Under the pieces are notes generated by a model. The model had not been told where the DNA came from. It searched no databases and saw only the letters and a program-made list of their open reading frames with translations. A program made the position numbers and the translations under genes. A stretch of DNA of 64,000 nucleotides from JAWRCU01 sp033542235 (GTDB lineage Bacteria > Pseudomonadota > Alphaproteobacteria > Rhizobiales > Rhizobiaceae): positions 434,001 to 498,000 of the forward strand of contig NZ_JAWRCU010000005.1 of the NCBI RefSeq assembly GCF_033542235.1, read 5' to 3'. Positions 1-7,827 of the stretch are shown piece by piece (within the stretch, counting starts at the first letter, position 1; each line of letters opens with the position of its first letter).

Positions 1-221
1 GCGCCGATCATGCACATCCGGTCGCCGACTGACAGACCGAGCAGGGTAATGCCAAGAGGCGTCGACAGCGACACTTCGGCTGGCGGCCACATTCCGTCTT
101 CAGGAACAATCAGGAGCCGGCGTTCCGGCCGTGGGGAGCCGCCGATCCTGTAGGTGACGAAACGGTCGAGCAAGACCGCTCCCTGGACATGCTGCGAACT
201 TGGGCTGTCGCGCCCGGAATG
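1..221 (-). CDS. Rnk/GreA-like C-terminal domain (partial, possibly broken)
   Basis: The minus strand reads open from 221 down to the window edge. It contains a stretch ending in STPLGITLLGLSVGDRM, which matches the C-terminal GreA/GreB domain found in Rnk (regulator of nucleoside diphosphate kinase) proteins; that domain normally carries a TPxGxALxGLxxGD motif. The frame has a stop at about 222–224 and only a TTG (171–173) as a plausible start, so the N-terminal part of a normal Rnk protein (about 130–150 aa) is not in frame here. It may be a frameshifted or degenerate copy, or a short divergent protein whose 3' end lies outside the window. The domain call is fairly secure; intactness is not. 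Confidence 0.45.
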
Positions 222-393
222 TCAAGGAACTCAGGCACTTTGGAACGTTGCTCAGATCACCGATCAATGCAGATTGCAGTCGGAGTGCGACGTGTGGAAA
301 CATGCAGCTCCGCAGCGGTTTTCCCGTCGGATTATCCTATGCACGCCTCATGCTGCCGGTTCGACGCGTGATGCCGCAGCGAGCGGAGCCATC

Positions 394-1062
394 ATGATCG
401 CCATTGAAACCTTCGTACGCATCCTTGACCTCGGCGGCACGTTCGTTTTCGCGATCAGCGGGGCGGTTGCCGCAGTCAATCGCCGACTGGATATTTTCGG
501 CATCCTCGTCCTGTCGTTCGTGGCCGGAAATTTCGGCGGAATCACGCGTGATCTGCTGATCGGCGCCGTGCCGCCGGCCGCCCTGACGGATGGCCGATAC
601 TTGCTGGTTTCCGTCATGGCAGGGCTCATCACCTTCTTCTCGTATGCCGGCGTCGACAGGCTGCGCACCCCAGTGCTCTGGTTCGACGCTGCGGGACTTT
701 CCTTCTTCGCCGTCGCGGGTGCGCAAAAGGCGTTCGAAGCCGGATTGAGCCCGGTAATGGCCGCTCTTCTGGGCATGCTGACCGGCATTGGTGGCGGCAT
801 CACGCGTGACGTTCTCCTGACCGAGATCCCGCAGGTCCTGCGTTCCGATCTCTACGCCGTTGCCGCGCTGGTCGGCGCATCCATCGTCGTCATTGGCGAC
901 GCGGCTGGTCTTTCCTATGGCCTATCGGCTCTGGTGGGAGGCGCTTTGTGCTTCGCCCTCCGCTTCATGGCGATCAGGTACCGCTGGCATTTGCCTGTCG
1001 CGCATCTTTCCGCGCAACAACGCGCGGGAATGGATCCGTCGAACAATCAGGAGCCGCACTGA
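394..1062 (+). CDS. TRIC-family (UPF0126) inner-membrane cation channel protein
   Basis: The 222-residue hydrophobic protein has the internal two-fold repeat of the TRIC/UPF0126 (YicG-type) family. Each half carries the signature GGITRD, at about residues 48–53 and 134–139, within predicted groups of three transmembrane helices, followed by a seventh helix. Bacterial members are trimeric cation channels of uncertain physiological role. I start at the ATG at 394, preceded by a GAGCGGAG-type ribosome site; the frame is open upstream to 154, but the extra 80 residues do not look like protein. It is a monocistronic plus-strand gene, convergent with the large repeat protein downstream. Confidence 0.85.
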   Translation: MIAIETFVRILDLGGTFVFAISGAVAAVNRRLDIFGILVLSFVAGNFGGITRDLLIGAVPPAALTDGRYLLVSVMAGLITFFSYAGVDRLRTPVLWFDAAGLSFFAVAGAQKAFEAGLSPVMAALLGMLTGIGGGITRDVLLTEIPQVLRSDLYAVAALVGASIVVIGDAAGLSYGLSALVGGALCFALRFMAIRYRWHLPVAHLSAQQRAGMDPSNNQEPH

Positions 1063-1364
1063 GCTTTATCTGGCAAGCCCAAGCCGGCAGCCGTCGTTCT
1101 CGCCCATCTCGTCGCCGAACTTGTGTCAATGGAGATGGCCAAGGGGGCGTAGACCGATAGATGCCCACCAGACACAGCGCGCGTCGAAAGATCGGGCGCT
1201 CGACCCGAGTAGAGCGGCGTGCGCGAATGCAGGATCGCGACGCCGCTCTATATAATGTTTGCGCATCGGACTATCCGAGAGCCGCTGAGCACTTTTCGCT
1301 GACGCGGCCCTTCAGTTCGCTCCTATTCGCTAGGGCACAACGCTACTGATCGTCGTGCGCATTC
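1063..1364. other. Intergenic region between convergent genes
   Basis: I see no credible gene in this stretch. The short frames across it have no ribosome site or recognisable family. The only clear structure is the long hairpin at 1210–1250, listed separately. Confidence 0.6.
1210..1250. terminator. Long hairpin, possible bidirectional terminator
   Basis: An 11-bp perfect stem (TAGAGCGGCGT at 1210–1220 against its complement at 1240–1250) encloses a second pairing, CGCGA with TCGCG (1222–1226 and 1235–1239). It lies between two converging genes, where a terminator is expected, but there is no U-run on the plus side (TATAATG follows). It could instead be an interspersed palindromic repeat. 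Confidence 0.4.
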
Positions 1365-4235
1365 TCATAGCAGGGCATCGGCTGGCAGATGCCACCCGTG
1401 CGCTGGCATGTGGGAATGGACGGTCATGTCGCTGAGATCCGACTGCACATCGTCACCCTGCGAATGTCCATTGCCGTGGTCGAAGTGCCAGCTTGATCCA
1501 GCACCTGAATCGGAATTCCAGGTGGATCCTGTACCCGACTGCGTGTGATGGCCTGTGCCATTGGAAAGATGCGCAAAAGATAGCGTTCCATCCTTCACCA
1601 GCGCCCAATGGCCGTGGCCTTTGTTGGTGGTCGATCCGTCGGTTGACGTGCCTTGCGCCGATCCAGTCCCGGTATCCGACCCGCTGGCGGTTCCCGCGGA
1701 AGCATCGTGGGTCGAGCCATCGGTTGGCTTGGCCTGCGCTGTTCCGCTCCCGGTGTCCGAACCGGTTGAGGTTTCCGTGGAAGCATCATGGGTTGAGACA
1801 TCGGCTGCCTTGGCCTGTGCTGCACCCGTCCCAATGCCGGACCCGCTCGCGGTCCCCGACGAAGTATCTTGACCGGCCTCCGACACGGGCGACTGTGCGG
1901 CAAAGTTGCTCGCTACAGCAGTCCCCGTCCCCGCATGGTCGCCTTGGGTATAGGCGAGATACTTGTAGGAGGTCGCATACTCCTGGTTGAACTGCTTCGA
2001 GCCGTCCAGCCAGTTGCCTTCGACGCCGCCGGCAAAGACCTCGTCGCCACGCTCGAGATAGGTGGCGTCGCCGGTGTGCTGGTAGACAAAGCCGAAGCCG
2101 TTGACGACGAGCATGTTGAGGTCGGGCGACGGCGTGGCTTCGGTGCCATTGGACGAGTTCTCGTCCATGTACTGGAAGGCCTTGGCCGAGGCGTCCCACT
2201 CATGCGTCCACATGTAGTCGAGATTGGCCTTGATGAAGTCCACGATGCGCGGATCGGCGTCGACCTGCTCGTAGTAGTTGATGAGCGCGTCGTTCATCAG
2301 CCCGTTCATGAACGGCTTGTCGATCGGCGAGCCGTCGGCGGTCGTGCCCTCGACATAGTTGGGCCGCGAGCCGTCGGCATGCTGGAAGTCCGAGGTGAGG
2401 ATCTTGTCGACCAGCGACTTGGCCAGCGCCTTGAAGTCGTTGCCGCCCTGCACGCCCCAGTCCTCGCCATTGGCCTGGATGTTGGGCACGCCATTGCTGG
2501 GCGCATCGAGGATGATGGCCTGCGTCAGCGTCTCCAGAGTGCGCGCCTGCTCGCGACCTTCGGCTTGATGCGGATCGAACAGGTTCGCCCAGTTGTTCTC
2601 GGTGTTCCAGGGGTTGACCGCCTGATCGGCCATCTTGCCGATGGCGTCGAGGCTCTCCTGATCGCCGTGCAGCAGGTAGTGGGCCGCAATGCCCTTGGGC
2701 ATGGACCACCACGACGCCACGCCGAAGTTGTTGGGTTCGACATAGTTCTTGACATAGTCGGAGACGATCGCGTCGGCTTGATTGAGATATTTCTCGTCGC
2801 CGGTCCGGGCATACGCGACATAGTCGATGTAAGCGCGATCGTAGTAGTTGGACGCCTCCCAATTGGAACCGTCACTCGCCCAGTGCTGATCGTTGTAGGT
2901 GGCGAAATCCTGCTCGTACTTGGCAAATTCGCCCCCGAGCGCGGTCGTCTCCGAAGACGATGTCATCGGCCCGATCAGTGAAGCAAGCGGGCTGGCGTTC
3001 GAATCCGCTCCATCATGGATCGATCCGGTGGTTGTGGTGTCCTGCCCCGATCCCGTCCCGACATCGGACCCGTTTGCGGTCCCCGACGAAGCATCTTGGC
3101 CGGCATCCGACACGGGCGACTCCGCACTGGAGCTGTCCGCTGCGCCAGTCCCCGTACCGGCATGGTCCCCTTGAGTATAGGCAAGATACTTGTAGGAGGT
3201 CGCATACTCCTGGTTGAACTGCTTCGAGCCGTCCAGCCAGTTGCCTTCGACGCCGCCGGCAAAGACCTCGTCGCCACGCTCGAGATAGGTGGCGTCGCCG
3301 GTATGCTGGTAGACAAAGCCGAAGCCGTTGACGACGAGCATGTTGAGGTCGGGCGACGGCGTGGCTTCGGTGCCATTGGACGAGTTCTCGTCCATGTACT
3401 GGAAGGCCTTGGCCGAGGCGTCCCACTCATGCGTCCACATGTAGTCGAGATTGGCCTTGATGAAGTCCACGATGCGCGGATCGGCGTCGACCTGCTCGTA
3501 GTAGTTGATGAGCGCGTCGTTCATCAGCCCGTTCATGAACGGCTTGTCGATCGGCGAGCCGTCGGCGGTCGTGCCCTCGACATAGTTGGGCCGCGAGCCG
3601 TCGGCATGCTGGAAGTCCGAGGTGAGGATCTTGTCGACCAGCGACTTGGCCAGCGCCTTGAAGTCGTTGCCGCCCTGCACGCCCCAGTCCTCGCCATTGG
3701 CCTGGATGTTGGGCACGCCATTGCTGGGCGCATCGAGGATGATGGCCTGCGTCAGCGTCTCCAGAGTGCGCGCCTGCTCGCGACCTTCGGCTTGATGCGG
3801 ATCGAACAGGTTCGCCCAGTTGTTCTCGGTGTTCCAGGGGTTGACCGCCTGATCGGCCATCTTGCCGATGGCGTCGAGGCTCTCCTGATCGCCGTGCAGC
3901 AGGTAGTGGGCCGCAATGCCCTTGGGCATGGACCACCACGACGCCACGCCGAAGTTGTTGGGTTCGACATAGTTCTTGACATAGTCGGAGACGATCGCGT
4001 CGGCTTGATTGAGATACTTCTCGTCGCCGGTCCGGGCATACGCGACATAGTCGATGTAAGCGCGATCGTAGTAGTTGGACGCCTCCCAATTGGAACCGTC
4101 ACTCGCCCAGTGCTGATCGCTGTAGGTGGCGAAATCCTGCTCGTATTTGGCAAATTCGCCCCCGAGCGCGGTCGTCTCCGAAGACGATGTCATCGGCCCT
4201 ATCAGCGTACCAAGCTGGTCGGTGTTCAAAGCCAT
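1365..4235 (-). CDS. Tandemly duplicated alpha-helical protein, probably exported; function unknown
   Basis: The protein has 956 residues. Residues about 11–363 and 420–772 are two copies of one domain at a period of 409 residues (1227 bp), with a Ser/Gly/Asp/Thr-rich linker between them and a low-complexity tail. The tail holds about three 27-residue units around 790–870 and then a Ser/His/Asp/Gly-rich end. Each domain shows repeating helix-hairpin patterns rich in Trp, Tyr and Asn (for example NNFGVASWWSMPKG), which suggests an (alpha/alpha) toroid like many glycosidases, lyases and epimerases. I do not recognise the family. There is no N-terminal signal peptide; the acidic, Gly/Ser/Asp-rich C-terminus would suit type I secretion. 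The start is supported by GGAGATAGGT upstream of the ATG. Proximity to the exopolysaccharide locus makes a polysaccharide-acting role possible, but this is inference. Confidence 0.85.
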   Translation of the reverse strand: MALNTDQLGTLIGPMTSSSETTALGGEFAKYEQDFATYSDQHWASDGSNWEASNYYDRAYIDYVAYARTGDEKYLNQADAIVSDYVKNYVEPNNFGVASWWSMPKGIAAHYLLHGDQESLDAIGKMADQAVNPWNTENNWANLFDPHQAEGREQARTLETLTQAIILDAPSNGVPNIQANGEDWGVQGGNDFKALAKSLVDKILTSDFQHADGSRPNYVEGTTADGSPIDKPFMNGLMNDALINYYEQVDADPRIVDFIKANLDYMWTHEWDASAKAFQYMDENSSNGTEATPSPDLNMLVVNGFGFVYQHTGDATYLERGDEVFAGGVEGNWLDGSKQFNQEYATSYKYLAYTQGDHAGTGTGAADSSSAESPVSDAGQDASSGTANGSDVGTGSGQDTTTTGSIHDGADSNASPLASLIGPMTSSSETTALGGEFAKYEQDFATYNDQHWASDGSNWEASNYYDRAYIDYVAYARTGDEKYLNQADAIVSDYVKNYVEPNNFGVASWWSMPKGIAAHYLLHGDQESLDAIGKMADQAVNPWNTENNWANLFDPHQAEGREQARTLETLTQAIILDAPSNGVPNIQANGEDWGVQGGNDFKALAKSLVDKILTSDFQHADGSRPNYVEGTTADGSPIDKPFMNGLMNDALINYYEQVDADPRIVDFIKANLDYMWTHEWDASAKAFQYMDENSSNGTEATPSPDLNMLVVNGFGFVYQHTGDATYLERGDEVFAGGVEGNWLDGSKQFNQEYATSYKYLAYTQGDHAGTGTAVASNFAAQSPVSEAGQDTSSGTASGSGIGTGAAQAKAADVSTHDASTETSTGSDTGSGTAQAKPTDGSTHDASAGTASGSDTGTGSAQGTSTDGSTTNKGHGHWALVKDGTLSFAHLSNGTGHHTQSGTGSTWNSDSGAGSSWHFDHGNGHSQGDDVQSDLSDMTVHSHMPAHGWHLPADALL
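1920..2978 (-). repeat. Tandem repeat unit, copy 2 (C-terminal domain)
   Basis: This stretch encodes the second domain (residues about 420–772) of the large protein. It matches copy 1 at an offset of exactly 1227 bp. By eye I count only about four differences across roughly 1956–2966, for example near 2092, 2792, 2896 and 2917. Similarity falls off at both ends into diverged linkers. Confidence 0.9.
3147..4205 (-). repeat. Tandem repeat unit, copy 1 (N-terminal domain)
   Basis: This stretch encodes the first domain (residues about 11–363) of the large protein and is nearly identical to the copy 1227 bp away. Such low divergence indicates recent duplication or continuing gene conversion. Confidence 0.9.
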
Positions 4236-4574
4236 TACCTATCTCCAGTTTTCTTTTTCATTGAGTCCCCACCCAATTCCGATTTGAGGCAGCCGTCGTT
4301 GGCGGGCACCATTCCTGCCAACTCGTTCAGACGCGTAGGTCCAACTGGGATGCGCGGCAGCAGTCCAGCTCGTGACCTGGGCCTCAGGTCTTATGAGCTG
4401 GGCGGGCTATTGCCGCTCATCTTTGGCTTGCAGAGTTCACGCAACAGGGGCGCAAAGGATGCCGGGCGCTGGGCGCGCCAAAGCAATCCCGGTCAGGGGA
4501 ACTCTGACTTTCTTTCTTAGTTGCCGGATTTGTTGAGCGCTGTGGCTCAGTCCGTCGGAACCACCGCGACCCTA
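4236..4574. other. Intergenic region upstream of the repeat protein
   Basis: The first 15 bases carry the ribosome-binding region of the minus-strand repeat protein, and its promoter must lie here. I could not pick out a convincing -35/-10 pair, and I see no gene. Confidence 0.5.
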
Positions 4575-4850
4575 TGCGGCGGTTGCTGGCCCCGACATAG
4601 TTCTTGACGGAGTCGGCGGCGATCGCGTCGGCGCAATTCGAGACAAGTCACGTCTCCAGAGCGAGTATGCCGGACGTAGTTGATGATCACGCGCTGGTGT
4701 TAGCTGGCGGCCGCCAATTGGCAATTGTCCACTGCCGAGCGGCATAGGCGATGCAGCTTTGCTGGTATTGACTGCGAGACCACCCAAAAAATTGACCGCA
4801 TCAACGTCAGTCAAGCCGAAAGACATAGCCAAATATTCAAGGCTGAACAT
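4575..4850 (-). pseudogene. Degenerate remnant of a paralogue of the tandem-repeat protein
   Basis: The minus strand starts well: AAAGGAG sits just before an ATG at 4850, opening a frame that begins MFSLEYLAMSFG. After about 45 codons similarity to the domain of the neighbouring large gene appears, but scattered over different frames. One frame reads RVIINYVRHTRSGD, against RAYIDYVAYARTGD in the intact gene; a second reads ADAIAADSVKNYV, against ADAIVSDYVKNYV. The bases around 4594–4640 align directly with 3962–4010. Similarity stops near 4590. This is a truncated, frameshifted third copy with its translation start still intact. Confidence 0.7.
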
Positions 4851-5216
4851 ATGTGCTCCTTTCGAAAACTCTTCGTCATGAAACCGGTGGCATCCGTAAT
4901 TCAGGACGCATGCCGCCGTGTGCCAAGATGATGATCACCTGACGATGATCATTGTGGCTGACACTGCTGCATCGTTATGAATTACGCTTCACCGCACTTT
5001 GTACGGCAATGAGGAAGAAGCCGTCCGGATCTGATCAGGACCGAGCGCTATGCCTGCGCCACAGGCTCAAACTGGCAAATCATGTGTCCCTATCCTTATC
5101 GTTCTTTTTATCGAATCGCTTGGGCGATACCGTTCTTAATTCGAGGTTTGCTAAATTAGTGTGGCTCGAATCCGACGTGGATGAGGCAATTTCGGGGCGG
5201 TTCCGAAGGGATCGAT
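4851..5216. other. Intergenic region, no gene seen
   Basis: Short frames in this stretch have no family resemblance or good ribosome sites. It separates the repeat-protein remnant from the exopolysaccharide locus and contains the upstream region of the 4850 start. The base composition around 5090–5165 is more AT-rich than the flanks. Confidence 0.5.
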
Positions 5217-6173
5217 TCAGCCATTCGGTCCACAGCCCACCGAGGTACAGACGATGTTGTAGATGCGATCTGGCTCGACCTGTTCAAAAAAGGGCCTGGA
5301 CACGTCCAATCGTCGTGCCGGGTCCTCGGCAACCATGAACTCGAACGTGCGCGTATCGGCCAGATACCGCAGAACTTCAATCGGGTCCCTGCCGGTTCGG
5401 GCTGCGACCTTCGGGTGAGCTTCGATCGCAATGACAACCATTCTGGCTGCGGCGACACACTGTCTGGCGCCGATCAATGCATCCAGCTCACCCCCCTCGA
5501 TATCGAGTTTGATGATGCAATGCTCGGGCCGATGCGCCAGCACAGAGTCAATGGTGGTCACGGGTATTCCGTCGCGCTCGGCGGGCGCCAGGTATCGAGC
5601 ATGTCCATCCTGATCATAATCGGGCGTGCAGAGCTCCCCAAAACCGACATAGCTGCCCACGGCCGCGCAGAGCGCCCGCGCCCTGCACAGCTGGTTGGAT
5701 AGAGTCAAAGCCAAAGCAGCATGGGCTTCATCGTTGGGTTCAAAGGCCACCACGTCAGTGATCGCCGGGAGCTGCGACAGGAGCAGCACTGAGATCAAAC
5801 CGAAGTCCGCTCCGCAGTCGACCAGCGTCACGCCAGACGGCATCGCGCTGGCTTTTTCGGTGATCGCACGGACCAGCTCACGTTCATAATTCAGAATATC
5901 AGTTCGATCCCAGCGCATTCCTACGGGAACGTAGATCGGATGCTCGGCATCTACAAAATAACGGATGAACCCTCGCAGCAGGCTGAACCTTTCTGCGACC
6001 GCGAACAGCCGATATCCGCCGCGGAGTCTGCTGCGGCAAAGGGCCTTCAGAGCGGTGAACAGGAGGGGCTCGTGAGCCAGTATTGGTTGCGTCGGCACGC
6101 CCTCTCTCCCCAAAACCAGCCGGCGGTCGTCCCGTCCCATATGCGCAATGCTCGAAATCCGGTCTCCGTCCAT
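5217..6173 (-). CDS. FkbM-family SAM-dependent methyltransferase
   Basis: The middle of the protein has the Rossmann methyltransferase signature VDCGADFGLISVLLL followed by VVAFEPND, and then IIKLDIEGGELDAL, the motif typical of FkbM-type O-methyltransferases. In a polysaccharide locus such a protein would methylate a sugar hydroxyl; the acceptor is not known. The frame is open to a TTG at 6209, but I prefer the ATG at 6173; none of the candidate starts has a strong ribosome site. The gene is divergent from the glycosyltransferase starting at 6353, so the intervening 180 bases should hold two promoters. Confidence 0.8.
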   Translation of the reverse strand: MDGDRISSIAHMGRDDRRLVLGREGVPTQPILAHEPLLFTALKALCRSRLRGGYRLFAVAERFSLLRGFIRYFVDAEHPIYVPVGMRWDRTDILNYERELVRAITEKASAMPSGVTLVDCGADFGLISVLLLSQLPAITDVVAFEPNDEAHAALALTLSNQLCRARALCAAVGSYVGFGELCTPDYDQDGHARYLAPAERDGIPVTTIDSVLAHRPEHCIIKLDIEGGELDALIGARQCVAAARMVVIAIEAHPKVAARTGRDPIEVLRYLADTRTFEFMVAEDPARRLDVSRPFFEQVEPDRIYNIVCTSVGCGPNG

Positions 6174-6352
6174 TCTCGAACTGGAGGCCGCAGCGTGAGA
6201 CACCTTCAACTCAACGACGACCGACCTGCCGAACTCTGGTCATGTTCCTGACGTTCATTAGCTTTGTCGGATATGGAGCACCGCGTAGGCCCTTCAATGT
6301 CTGTGACCGCGTCATTGGTCGAAGAAATGCCGACGATGCCAGGCGACGCGGA

Positions 6353-7351
6353 ATGCTGATCGTCACCAACACGGAACGCTTTCCCCCGGCCTGGAGCTCG
6401 TCGGGCGTAACGGGCAACACCGTTCACGCGGGTTCAGCCAAAGAGTTTTTTCGGCATCGGGGTGCCGGGACCGTCTGGATGGTCGACTGTCACCCTCCCC
6501 TCTTGCAGGAGCTAGTCCTTGCAACCCTATTTTGGAAGGATCGTCCGCCGATCATCACGTTCGATCTCGTTCTGCGTGAGCCAATGCGTCTGCAGGATCG
6601 ACTTCTGCTGCCGATCAAGAAGTCTATTCTGGCGCGCGTCGATCACCACATCCATGTGTTTAGAGATCTCGGCGGATACGAGCGGGTGTTCGGCATTGGC
6701 CCGGATCGCAGCTCGTTTGTTCCCTTCAAGGTGAACCTGACGGAACGGCACGCACTTTCCGCCAATCCCGAGGGCAGCTACGTCTTGTGCTTCGGCCGAT
6801 CGCTGCGGGACTTCGATACATTTTTCGACGCGGTCGAGCAGCTTCCATTTCCCGCGGCTATCGCTCGACCCAACCCTTCCGAGCTCCGAGCCCACGGGGC
6901 ACGGTTTTCGCGTTCGCTCGATCTCCTGCCCAAAAATGTGGAAATCCTGGACGACGATGGCACTGAAGCAGCCCAAATTCGCCTATTGGGAGATGCGAAG
7001 CTCGTGGTTTTGCCGATCCTGAAACACAGCATCGCGGCGTCGGGTATAAGTATATGTCTGAACGCGATGGCTTTGGGAAAGTGCGTGATTGCTTCGGAGG
7101 GACCTGGAGTGTCCGACCTATTCGCAACCGAGGTTTTGACCTTCCCGCCGGAGAATGCTGCGGCCCTGCGAAACTTGATCCGGCGGACATGGGAGGATGA
7201 TCAGCTGCGCCTCCGCACCGCCGAGGCTGGTCGTCAATATGCCAGCTGGGTCGGCGGCGAGACGGAGCTGTACAACCGGATCATCGATTGCATTGTGCGG
7301 TGGCAACTGTCGCGACCGCAACAACCGACCTACGATTCTTTGCGAAACTGA
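6353..7351 (+). CDS. Glycosyltransferase, GT4-like
   Basis: The 332-residue protein has the outline of a retaining GT-B glycosyltransferase. The C-terminal half (KLVVLPILKHSIAASGISIC, then MALGKCVIASEGPGVSDLF) corresponds to the sugar-nucleotide-binding half with the usual acidic/Gly-rich loop. The N-terminal domain is short and divergent. I start at the ATG at 6353 because the 90 open codons upstream lie across the divergent promoter region and look non-protein; an ATG at 6242 is an alternative. The sugar and acceptor cannot be inferred. It converges with the small gene at 7330–7617, overlapping by 22 bp. Confidence 0.7.
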   Translation: MLIVTNTERFPPAWSSSGVTGNTVHAGSAKEFFRHRGAGTVWMVDCHPPLLQELVLATLFWKDRPPIITFDLVLREPMRLQDRLLLPIKKSILARVDHHIHVFRDLGGYERVFGIGPDRSSFVPFKVNLTERHALSANPEGSYVLCFGRSLRDFDTFFDAVEQLPFPAAIARPNPSELRAHGARFSRSLDLLPKNVEILDDDGTEAAQIRLLGDAKLVVLPILKHSIAASGISICLNAMALGKCVIASEGPGVSDLFATEVLTFPPENAAALRNLIRRTWEDDQLRLRTAEAGRQYASWVGGETELYNRIIDCIVRWQLSRPQQPTYDSLRN

Positions 7352-7617
7352 TTGTAGTGCGTCGCCTGCAGGGGCCCGTATATGCGGGGTTCATGAAAAA
7401 CGGCTGCATCTCCGCTGTGAGTTGCGATGAAGTCTCTTATCTTCGGTTCACATTCGAAAACCCAGATCGGGTCCAGCATTTCGGCGGCCTGCTGAATCAA
7501 AAGTTCCTGGACGTCGGTTGGAACTGAATCCCAGTGGATCAGCAGGGCTCCACCCAGCCGCCGCAAAAAGTGCTCCTCTTTCCGTTCATATTGGATGACT
7601 TGCCGAGCGATACCCAT
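7330..7617 (-). CDS. Small conserved-looking protein of unknown function
   Basis: The 95-residue soluble protein has an amphipathic helical N-terminal half (GALLIHWDSVPTDVQELLIQQ). I recall similar small proteins in rhizobial genomes but cannot assign a function. A strong ribosome site, GGGAGG, lies eight bases before the ATG, which supports it as real. Its end overlaps the converging glycosyltransferase by 22 bp. A weak EcfG-like promoter (AGAAC-N16-CGTT on the minus strand at 7784–7760) lies about 140 bp upstream. Confidence 0.65.
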   Translation of the reverse strand: MGIARQVIQYERKEEHFLRRLGGALLIHWDSVPTDVQELLIQQAAEMLDPIWVFECEPKIRDFIATHSGDAAVFHEPRIYGPLQATHYNQFRKES

Positions 7618-7827
7618 CGATAAATCCTCCCGCTCGAGACACCGTCCTCGAAATTGGATTTTGAACCAAGAATGTTCAGCCGGGCTTCAACTCCTCTCAG
7701 ACCTGCAAGTTCCTTTGCGGCATTTCAAACTTCGTTGCCGAGGAATAGGGAGGCGGTTCAACGATGATCGAACTGGGGGGTTCTGCGGATCATCGACGCC
7801 TGTGCCCTGAGAGGGCCAACCATACAG

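Noticed and set aside
3015..4520. Long plus-strand open frames (501 and 370 codons) opposite the tandem-repeat gene
   Set aside because: They mirror the minus-strand gene, repeat with the same 1227-bp period, lack ribosome sites and have no family resemblance; they are shadows of a codon-biased gene.
7760..7784. EcfG-like promoter AGAAC-N16-CGTT on the minus strand upstream of the 95-aa gene
   Set aside because: One mismatch in the -35 element, a different spacing from the two clear examples and a distance of about 140 bp from the start make it too weak to list as a feature.
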